Assembly: GCF_938018035.1 (NCBI RefSeq)
Contig: NZ_CALIJF010000008.1
Location: forward strand, 1-13,411
From: an uncultured Campylobacter sp.
Lineage (GTDB): Bacteria > Campylobacterota > Campylobacteria > Campylobacterales > Campylobacteraceae
Reading direction: 5' to 3'
DNA: 13,411 nucleotides
The position numbers and the translations under genes were made by a program. A model generated the notes under the pieces. The model was not told the DNA's origin and searched no databases. It saw only the letters and a program-made list of their open reading frames with translations. How positions within the stretch are numbered: position 1 is the stretch's first letter; each line of letters starts with the position of its first letter. Positions 7,183 to 13,250 of this stretch are shown here, piece by piece.

Positions 7183-9794
7183 CTGCCCTCTCCTTTGGAA
7201 TTTGAAATTTTCTCGATTTTTACGCTAGCGTAGCGCGAAGTTTTGAAAAATATCTCGCCGCGAAGTTTCTCATCAAAATACGGCAGATACGCGCCGCTAA
7301 AGCCTGGATCGATCTTTACGCTAGCGACGATTTCGCGCTTTAAGTTTACGAGCCCGTTTTCGCCGCTTTCTCTATTTTCATTGTCAGAGGTACTGACTTT
7401 GTGCGCACAGCTAGTTTTTTCATTATGGCCCGCATCGTCTGCTTGGTAAATTTTAACGATGTCGCCCGCGCTTACGCCCAGAGCTTCGGCGATGCTGGGA
7501 CTTAGATACAGAGCGCCCGCTTCGCCCACAGCGCTGCTTGCGCCGCTAAATTTATTGAATTGATGCAGCGGATTCGCCTCATAGATTAAAATTTCGCCCT
7601 CGCCTACTCTAAGCGGCGCGGAAGGCGAAATTTCAAACTCCTCCTCGCTAGCGGCAAACTCCTCATTTCGCAGCTCATATCCGCGGTGATTTGCGCCGCC
7701 GTTGTCGTAAAAATTTTCTAAATCGTCAAATTTAACCTGCTCAAAATCCGCGCCCAAGCTTGATGTATAACTTATCGCGTGTTCCGCGCAAACTCCCAGC
7801 GCACAGGCGATGTCGTTTAGCTCGTATCCGCCGTAATCAAGCGCCGCATTCGTAGGCACTACGCGCTTGTCGTAGTTCGTAAACGTGCCCTCCTGCTGCA
7901 CCAAGCTAGGCGCATCCAGATCCGCTTCCAACACGCCGAAGCTAATATCGCCCGCTTCGTTGTAGCCTAGCGTCTCGCCCGCGCTCATTTGCGCACTAAG
8001 CTCACAGATGAGCGCGACGCCAAGGCTATTCGTGCGCGGCGGCACCACTAGCACTTTTAGCGGCGTGTAGCGCTGCACCAAACCCGCTAGGCGCGCGAGC
8101 GTGGCGCTATTTGGCGTGCGGATAAAATCCTCGCCGATGATGAGCGAAAAACTCTCCTTTTTAGCCAAAAGCTCATCCACTTTCTGCTCGTCCAGCCCGA
8201 GCGTGCAGGCGAAATTTGAAATTTTACTTTCCGCGGAATTCTCAGAATTCTGCGCGGAATTTTTTGCGTTGCCGTCCGCGCTTGCGAAATCTGCGTCGCC
8301 GCTGGCACTCGCAACGTTCTCGGCGCCATTTGCCTCCGCAGAATTCTCAGGGTTTTGCGAACCCGCGGATTTCTCGTCTAAATTTTCCTTCGCCGCGGCG
8401 CGCGAAATTTTAAATTCCGTCGCGAGTTTCGTATCCAGCCACTCAGGCAAATCATGTCCGAATTTCTGTAGGATCCAAAGCAGGATCTGCGCCTCCAACC
8501 CCGCGGCGTGTGGCTGATGGATGAAATTTTTACTAAAGCCCTTAATGCCCTCGTCACAAAACGGATGAAAATAGATCCCGCTTGCCTTATTTAGCTTGCA
8601 GGCGCTGTTTACCGCAAAGCCTAGATTTGGAGCGTCGCTGCGTAAAAATGTGCCGCAAACGACGATGAAATCGCTGTTTTTAATCGTCTGTGAATTTGCA
8701 TTATAAAATTTTGTGCCGCTAAATTTGGAAAATTCGCGCAGGAATTTTTGATAGGCAAGTGCTTCATCGTTGATCAAAGCAAGTTTAAATTTTTGCCGCA
8801 AAAGCTCTAAAATCCGAGCTTCCTCATTGGTGATGAAGCTATTAAATTTAATATTTTTGATCTCGCCGTCCTCGATGCCGCGCACGATGCGGTCAAAAAC
8901 CGCTTCGTTTTTGCTCGCCCGCTCGTTTGAAAAATCCCAGCCGAAGCGTGCTGCGGCGTGCAGAACGCTGAAATTTATGTCGCTGCTAACGCGATAAATT
9001 TTTTCACGCGGCTCGCCTATGCCGCGGCGCTTGATCTCGTAATAAAGCAGTTCGCAATCGCTGCTGTGCGGGTTGGAAGCGGGGATTTGACGCAGCTCCC
9101 AGGCGTTTGAAACGTATTTAAACGCGCTCTCTACCAGAGCCCCCGTCGGGCAGACCGCCGCGCTCTCGCCGTAGTTTACGCAATCATCATTTTCATTTAT
9201 CCGCGCGATTAGGCTTTTTTGCAGCTTGTTCCATACGGCGTAGGCGTCTTTGGGCATCGCGTCCTTTTGATCCTTACTTAGCATGTCTCCGCCGCGCGGG
9301 ACGAGCTTAAAAGCATCTACGCCCAAGCGGTCCTTCGCGGCGGTAATACAGCGCTCGCAGACGATACAAAGGCTAGGATCGTAGCTCAAATATCCCCAAT
9401 CCTGCACCTCGCGCGCCGTATCGCGGATAGCGTAGCTTTGGGTATTTGTGCGCATCAGATGGGCTAAATTTTGAAGCTCGCACTCGCCGCTTTGATCGCA
9501 AACCCCGCACGCCATCGGATGGTTGATGCAATAAACCTGCGTGATCGCCTCGCGCTCGGCGTCAATCTCGGGGCTGCGGCTGTAGATGACCATGCCGTCT
9601 TTAGCTTTAGCGTTGCAGCTATAGACGCGTTTGCCGTCCGCTTCGACCATACAAAGTCTGCATGCGAGCGTCGGCGTACCGCCGCTTAGATAACAAAGCG
9701 CAGGGATAAAAACGCCGCAGCGACGCGCGACCTGCAAGATATACTCGCCCTCGTAGCACTCGCAAGCTTTACCGTCGATCGTGATCTTTGCCAT
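7179..9794 (-). CDS. nuoG: NADH-quinone oxidoreductase subunit G
   Basis: Large Fe-S subunit of the peripheral arm, passing electrons from the input module to NuoI. It has 871 aa from ATG at 9794 (MAKITIDGKA). This start gives the proper ferredoxin N-terminus and has AAGG six bases upstream; an upstream in-frame start at 9869 would run into the preceding gene. The 2Fe-2S ligands are C34, C45, C48 and C60. The N5 motif HxxxCxxCxxxxxC is H92, C96, C99 and C105. The N4 ligands are C143, C146, C149 and a distal C215 in AVCPTGAL. The extra N7 cluster of E. coli and Thermus is not apparent: only isolated cysteines follow. The C-terminal half is the molybdopterin-oxidoreductase-like fold without cofactor motifs that I can identify. 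Two hydrophilic inserts stand out, residues about 475-523 (Asn/Ser/Ala/Glu-rich) and about 785-817. The C. jejuni protein is about 820 aa as I remember it, so the inserts account for the extra length. Confidence 0.96.
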   Translation of the reverse strand: MAKITIDGKACECYEGEYILQVARRCGVFIPALCYLSGGTPTLACRLCMVEADGKRVYSCNAKAKDGMVIYSRSPEIDAEREAITQVYCINHPMACGVCDQSGECELQNLAHLMRTNTQSYAIRDTAREVQDWGYLSYDPSLCIVCERCITAAKDRLGVDAFKLVPRGGDMLSKDQKDAMPKDAYAVWNKLQKSLIARINENDDCVNYGESAAVCPTGALVESAFKYVSNAWELRQIPASNPHSSDCELLYYEIKRRGIGEPREKIYRVSSDINFSVLHAAARFGWDFSNERASKNEAVFDRIVRGIEDGEIKNIKFNSFITNEEARILELLRQKFKLALINDEALAYQKFLREFSKFSGTKFYNANSQTIKNSDFIVVCGTFLRSDAPNLGFAVNSACKLNKASGIYFHPFCDEGIKGFSKNFIHQPHAAGLEAQILLWILQKFGHDLPEWLDTKLATEFKISRAAAKENLDEKSAGSQNPENSAEANGAENVASASGDADFASADGNAKNSAQNSENSAESKISNFACTLGLDEQKVDELLAKKESFSLIIGEDFIRTPNSATLARLAGLVQRYTPLKVLVVPPRTNSLGVALICELSAQMSAGETLGYNEAGDISFGVLEADLDAPSLVQQEGTFTNYDKRVVPTNAALDYGGYELNDIACALGVCAEHAISYTSSLGADFEQVKFDDLENFYDNGGANHRGYELRNEEFAASEEEFEISPSAPLRVGEGEILIYEANPLHQFNKFSGASSAVGEAGALYLSPSIAEALGVSAGDIVKIYQADDAGHNEKTSCAHKVSTSDNENRESGENGLVNLKREIVASVKIDPGFSGAYLPYFDEKLRGEIFFKTSRYASVKIEKISNSKGEGR
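8226..8372 (-). repeat. Low-complexity insert in nuoG resembling the NuoI tail
   Basis: Encodes NuoG residues 475-523, with units such as PENSAEANGAENV and KNSAQNSENSAES. On the plus strand it contains GCGGAATTCTCAGAATT and GCGCGGAATTTTTT, the same GCGGAATT-type words that build the repeat array in nuoI. It sits between ordered blocks of the molybdopterin-oxidoreductase-like half, at a likely surface loop. Confidence 0.7.
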
Positions 9795-9795
9795 T

Positions 9796-10503
9796 TTAAA
9801 CCTTAGAAATTTCTGCGAGTTCGAAATTATAACCGCCAAAGCCCTGCCCGCCCGAGCCCAAAAGCGCAATCGTGCCCTTTAGCTCCTCATCCAAAATAAA
9901 TTCTTTTTCTAAATTTAGGTGCGGCGTTTTGATGCGGACGCGATCTCCGTGTTTGATCTTAGCGACCATGCTAAAATACCTTCCGCCGATGAGTCGGTCG
10001 TCCGCATCGTGTTTGAAAACCACAGCACCGTCGAAATTCTCAGGCTCTTTAAGGGGGCTTAAATTTACCCGCTCTTGCGCGCCCAAATCTGCTCGCTCGC
10101 CGCGTAAGCTTAAAATTTTAACCCCGAATTCTGCCGCTATGAGAGACAGAAAGGCTCTGATATTTTCGGCGTCGGGATGAGTTTTAATAAGCGCGTCATC
10201 GATCAAAAGCGCGTCGCAGCCGCTTTGCAAAAACTCCGCGATCTGCTCGATCTCCTCCTCGCCCACGCTGCTTTCGCCGCTTAGATACTCCAGATCCAGC
10301 TCCGCGAAATAGGGCTCATCGCAAAAACTAGCGCAGATTAGCGCCAGCACGAAGTTTTGCGCGCCGATCTCGCATTTAATCAGCTCACTTTCTAAATACG
10401 GATCTTGCAACGGCGATACGCTTAAAATTTTAGCGTGTTTAAAACCTTCCGTAAGCCCCGGACTTTGCAGTCTAAGTAGCGGCGCAAAATTTAAAATTTT
10501 CAT
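9796..10503 (-). CDS. Complex I protein in the nuoF position (Cj1574c/HP1265-type)
   Basis: 235 aa from ATG at 10503 (MKILNFAPLL). The ATG overlaps the previous stop as ATGA and has GGGGAG just upstream; a longer form from 10533 would lie wholly in the previous gene. Its position matches the C. jejuni Cj1574c/H. pylori HP1265 protein that replaces NuoF. It lacks everything that defines NuoF: no glycine-rich NADH loop, no FMN site and no CxxCxxC-type 4Fe-4S motif. Its four cysteines (C44, C58, C61, C96) are not so arranged. Visible structure: a segment at residues 84-133 (FLQSGCDALLIDDALIK and following) and a C-terminal part at 160-235 with GDRVRIKTP and LKGTIALLGSGGQGFGGYNFEL. Both resemble blocks in the C-terminal half of the neighbouring NuoG (see findings). 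Its probable role is in coupling the complex to its non-NADH donor, but this is inferred. Confidence 0.88.
   Translation of the reverse strand: MKILNFAPLLRLQSPGLTEGFKHAKILSVSPLQDPYLESELIKCEIGAQNFVLALICASFCDEPYFAELDLEYLSGESSVGEEEIEQIAEFLQSGCDALLIDDALIKTHPDAENIRAFLSLIAAEFGVKILSLRGERADLGAQERVNLSPLKEPENFDGAVVFKHDADDRLIGGRYFSMVAKIKHGDRVRIKTPHLNLEKEFILDEELKGTIALLGSGGQGFGGYNFELAEISKV
9801..9804 (-). promoter_or_regulatory. Ribosome binding site deciding the nuoG start
   Basis: AAGG on the minus strand, six bases before the ATG at 9794 and inside the end of the preceding gene. It supports the MAKITIDG start over the longer in-frame extension. Confidence 0.55.
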
Positions 10504-10730
10504 ATTCTCCCCTTTTTTGCGACTATCATCCAATCGACCTGGTTATATCGGATGGAATTTAATAGCGTGGAATTTAACCCCTCGACTAGATCGGCGCTTT
10601 TTTGAACCGCGCTAAAATCGCCCATCTCAAACATAAAGATCATCGTCTCGCCGCGAGCGGAATTTTTTAAAATTTCGCCCATGCGGTTTAAAAATTTATC
10701 GCCCAGATGCCTCAAATCGTAGCGTTTCAT
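10500..10730 (-). CDS. Small complex I protein in the nuoE position (Cj1575c/HP1264-type)
   Basis: 76 aa, starting MKRYDLRHLGDKFLNRM. It occupies the place of nuoE but has no cysteine at all, so it cannot carry the 2Fe-2S cluster of NuoE, and it is less than half that protein's length. Size and position match Cj1575c of C. jejuni and HP1264 of H. pylori. The latter has, to my recollection, been described as a small flavin-binding protein. The sequence suggests a compact alpha/beta fold: strand-like TMIFMFEMG, a helix around residues 39-58, and strand-like VDWMIVAKK at the end. It is a candidate docking or flavin-handling subunit for the flavodoxin-type donor. The gene overlaps nuoD and the following gene by 4 bases each (ATGA), so it is firmly embedded in the operon. 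Confidence 0.9.
   Translation of the reverse strand: MKRYDLRHLGDKFLNRMGEILKNSARGETMIFMFEMGDFSAVQKSADLVEGLNSTLLNSIRYNQVDWMIVAKKGRI
10507..10512 (-). promoter_or_regulatory. Ribosome binding site for the nuoF-position gene
   Basis: GGGGAG on the minus strand, three bases before the ATG at 10503. It supports that start over the in-frame codon at 10533. Confidence 0.5.
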
Positions 10731-11953
10731 CGATCCACCTCGCCTAAGATAATATTCGTGCTGCCGATGATCGCCGCGGCGTCGGCAAGATACTGCCCGG
10801 GTAAAATTTCCTCATAGACCGCGCAATGCCAAAAGCTCGGCGTGCGGATCTTAAGACGGTACGGGCGGCTTTCGCCCATCGAGCGGATATAAAATCCAAG
10901 TTCGCCCTTAGGGCTCTCGCTCGCGGCGTAAATTTCGCCCACGGGCGGGCGCAAGCCCTGCGTAACTAGCACAAAATGTTGCATCAGCGAGTAGTTCTGC
11001 GTCATAATCTGCTCTTTGCTAGGATTTACGTAAGCGGGATCGATCGCTAAAATTTGTGGATCGCTCAGCGGATAGTGTTTCGCGCACTGGCGCAAAATTT
11101 TAAGGCTCTCGCGCATCTCCGCCATATAGCACTTATAGCGCGCGTAGCAATCGCCCTCGCTCGCATACGGCACGTCGAAATCAAGCTCGTCGTAGATGAG
11201 ATAGGGCTCTTCTTTGCGGATATCCCAAGCATGCCCGCTAGCGCGGAGCGTCACGCCGCTACAGCCGCAGCTAAGAGCTGCTTCGTGCGAGATCACGCCC
11301 ACGCCCTCGGTTCGCATCAGCCAAATTCTATTCGTATCGAGCATATCTTCAAATTCTTTAATGTCGCTCGGGAATTCGTCGCAAAATTTCAACATCTCTT
11401 CTAACCAGCCGTTAGGCAGATCCAAAAAGACGCCGCCGATTTTGATATTATTGTGCGTAAGGCGCGCGCCGCAGTATTTTTCTATGAGATCAAGTATGTA
11501 TTCGCGCGAGCGAAAGCAGTAGAGAAATACCGTCATCGCGCCGATGTCAAGCGCGTGCGTACCCAAAAACAGAAGGTGCGAGCTGATACGATTAAGCTCC
11601 AGCAAGATCGTGCGGATGATCTGCGCGCGGCGCGGCACTTCGATGCCGCAGAGCTTCTCGACCGCGGCGCAAAAGCCGTAGTTGTTCGAGCCCGATGCGA
11701 TGTAATCGATGCGGTCTGTTACGGGGACGAATTCCGCGTAGATCATATTTTCTGCCATCTTTTCGATGCCTCGGTGCATATAGCCCACGCCGGGGCGGGC
11801 TCGCACGATGCGCTCGCCGTCAAGCTCCAGCACGAGCTTTAGCTGGCCGTGCGCGCTTGGATGCTGCGGACCGAAATTTAAGATCATATTCGCGCCCTCG
11901 CGCTCGTACTCGATGTTTTCGAAAAACGGTCTTAGCTTGCTTGGATTTTGCAT
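10727..11953 (-). CDS. nuoD: NADH-quinone oxidoreductase subunit D
   Basis: 49-kDa-type subunit related to [NiFe]-hydrogenase large subunits. With NuoB and NuoH it forms the quinone reduction site. It has 408 aa, normal length. The quinone-site loop NFGPQHPSAHGQLKL is at residues 26-40. H35 and Y84 (in TDRIDYIASGSNN) correspond to the quinone-head-group His38 and Tyr87 of Thermus Nqo4, with the same 49-residue spacing. Also visible are GYMHRGIEKMAE, the EGVGVISHEAAL block, and the C-terminal DAAAIIGSTNIILGEVDR typical of the family. Hydrogenase nickel-binding cysteine pairs are absent, as expected. The start codon shares one base with the nuoC stop (TAATG), indicating reinitiation. Confidence 0.98.
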   Translation of the reverse strand: MQNPSKLRPFFENIEYEREGANMILNFGPQHPSAHGQLKLVLELDGERIVRARPGVGYMHRGIEKMAENMIYAEFVPVTDRIDYIASGSNNYGFCAAVEKLCGIEVPRRAQIIRTILLELNRISSHLLFLGTHALDIGAMTVFLYCFRSREYILDLIEKYCGARLTHNNIKIGGVFLDLPNGWLEEMLKFCDEFPSDIKEFEDMLDTNRIWLMRTEGVGVISHEAALSCGCSGVTLRASGHAWDIRKEEPYLIYDELDFDVPYASEGDCYARYKCYMAEMRESLKILRQCAKHYPLSDPQILAIDPAYVNPSKEQIMTQNYSLMQHFVLVTQGLRPPVGEIYAASESPKGELGFYIRSMGESRPYRLKIRTPSFWHCAVYEEILPGQYLADAAAIIGSTNIILGEVDR

Positions 11954-12741
11954 TATTTTCTCTTTGTGATGATCTTGTAAATTCCGCGTTTAACGCGTTT
12001 TACGAAGCGCACGCCGCCCTCTTCTTGATATTCTTGTAAAATTTTCTCTTGCGGCCGCGGCTCGCCATAACCGCTCTCGTGATAGAGCCGCGTAAAGTTA
12101 AAGGTATCTTTTTCATCCACGAATGCGGAATTTCGGTTTTCTTCGCCGATCCGCTCGCGTGCGCCAACCCCAAAAATTTTATCCACCTCGTACCATTTGG
12201 CAAACTCGTCTCCTTGCAGCGGATAGGACTTTAAAAGCGGATGTCCGAACCAATCATCGGGCATTATTAGGCGCGCTAAATTTGGATGATTTTCAATCCA
12301 AACGCCCATCATATCGTATAGTTCGCGCTCCGCCCAGTTCGCGCTTTTGTAGATGCCCGCAGCGCTTTGCAAAAAGCTCTCATTCGGCACGAAGCACTTT
12401 AGTCGCGCGCGGCGCGCTCTTTTGATATCCAAAAGCTGATAAAAAACCTCGATGCCGCCGCGAGCCTCGGTAAAATCTACGCCGCTTAACTCGCATAAAA
12501 TTTCATATCCGGCGCTCTTAAGCGCACGCAGCGCCACTAAATTTTGCGCGGGCTCTACGTAGAGTATAAGGGTATTAAATTCCACGTACGAGTTTAAAAT
12601 TTTAACGCCTTCAAGCGCGTCCAGATCATCTTTAAAATCGCTCGCGCTTGCGTCTAACTTCTGCGTCTCCTCGGGGATGAAAAATCTGTCTTTGTAGTAA
12701 TTTTTTTTACTCTGATCGCCTTTGGGATTAAATTTTCTCAT
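11953..12741 (-). CDS. nuoC: NADH-quinone oxidoreductase subunit C
   Basis: 30-kDa-type subunit of the peripheral arm that packs on NuoD and NuoB, with no cofactors. It has 262 aa from ATG at 12741 (MRKFNPKGDQ), whose first base is the last base of the nuoB stop (TGATG). This start is preferred to an in-frame upstream start at 12846 that lies inside nuoB. The family signature is at residues 131-174: YKSANWAERELYDMMGVWIE, then NHPNLARLIM and WFGHPLLKSYPL. An approximately 85-residue charged C-terminal extension follows and ends in GIYKIITKRK. Similar extended forms occur in Campylobacter, and the length is close to the C. jejuni protein as I remember it. It is a separate gene, not fused to nuoD as in E. 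coli. Confidence 0.96.
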   Translation of the reverse strand: MRKFNPKGDQSKKNYYKDRFFIPEETQKLDASASDFKDDLDALEGVKILNSYVEFNTLILYVEPAQNLVALRALKSAGYEILCELSGVDFTEARGGIEVFYQLLDIKRARRARLKCFVPNESFLQSAAGIYKSANWAERELYDMMGVWIENHPNLARLIMPDDWFGHPLLKSYPLQGDEFAKWYEVDKIFGVGARERIGEENRNSAFVDEKDTFNFTRLYHESGYGEPRPQEKILQEYQEEGGVRFVKRVKRGIYKIITKRK

Positions 12742-13250
12742 CAGATCAGCCTTTTTGCCTTTTGTGCGCGGCGCGGAGTTTGGGTGCGGATCTTTTTTTG
12801 CAGCACCATCAGCGCAAACTGCAGCGTCTCGGGACGAGGCGCACATCCGGGTAGATAGATATCCACGGGCACTATACGGTCGCAGCCCTGCACCGTCGCG
12901 TAGGTATTAAACATCCCCCCGGTATTGGCGCAACTGCCCATGCTGATGACCCATTTGGGCTCGGGCATCGCGTCGTATAGGCGGCGCGTAAACTCGGCGT
13001 GCTTTTTGCTAAGCGTGCCCGCGATTATCATCACCTCCGACTGCTTGGCGCTTGCGCGAAATATCGTGCCGAAGCGGTCGAAGTCAAATCTGCCCGCGCC
13101 CGCCGCCATCATCTCGATCGCACAGCACGCAAGCCCGTACGTCATTGCCCACAAAGAGTTACTTCTGCCCCACGCAATCAGCTTATCGACGGTGGTAAGA
13201 ACTACTGGAAGCCCGTTTTCGCGCGCGTAGTTTATCTTATGCTCTGCCAA
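12741..13250 (-). CDS. nuoB: NADH-quinone oxidoreductase subunit B
   Basis: Carries the terminal 4Fe-4S cluster N2, which reduces quinone at the NuoB/D/H interface. It has 169 aa. The four ligands are visible: the adjacent pair C42-C43 in GLACCAIEMM, C107 in MGSCANTGGMF and C136 in IYLPGCAPRPE. The start appears to be TTG at 13250 (MAEHKINYAR). No ATG or GTG occurs nearby in frame, the N-terminus matches the family, and an AAGGAG lies 7 bases upstream. This start places the first 19 bases inside nuoA. The C-terminus (KIRTQTPRRAQKAKRLI) is strongly basic. Confidence 0.96.
   Translation of the reverse strand: MAEHKINYARENGLPVVLTTVDKLIAWGRSNSLWAMTYGLACCAIEMMAAGAGRFDFDRFGTIFRASAKQSEVMIIAGTLSKKHAEFTRRLYDAMPEPKWVISMGSCANTGGMFNTYATVQGCDRIVPVDIYLPGCAPRPETLQFALMVLQKKIRTQTPRRAQKAKRLI

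Noticed and set aside
8101..8517. Open frame of 138 codons on the plus strand opposite the nuoG insert
   Set aside because: Ser/Ala/Phe-rich antisense shadow of the low-complexity part of nuoG.
9795..9869. Longer nuoG start adding 25 residues upstream of MAKITIDG
   Set aside because: It lies inside the preceding gene, is not ferredoxin-like, and the ATG at 9794 has a ribosome binding site and the family N-terminus.
12742..12846. Longer nuoC start adding 35 residues
   Set aside because: The extension lies wholly within nuoB and has no family similarity; the ATG at 12741 forms a TGATG junction with the nuoB stop.
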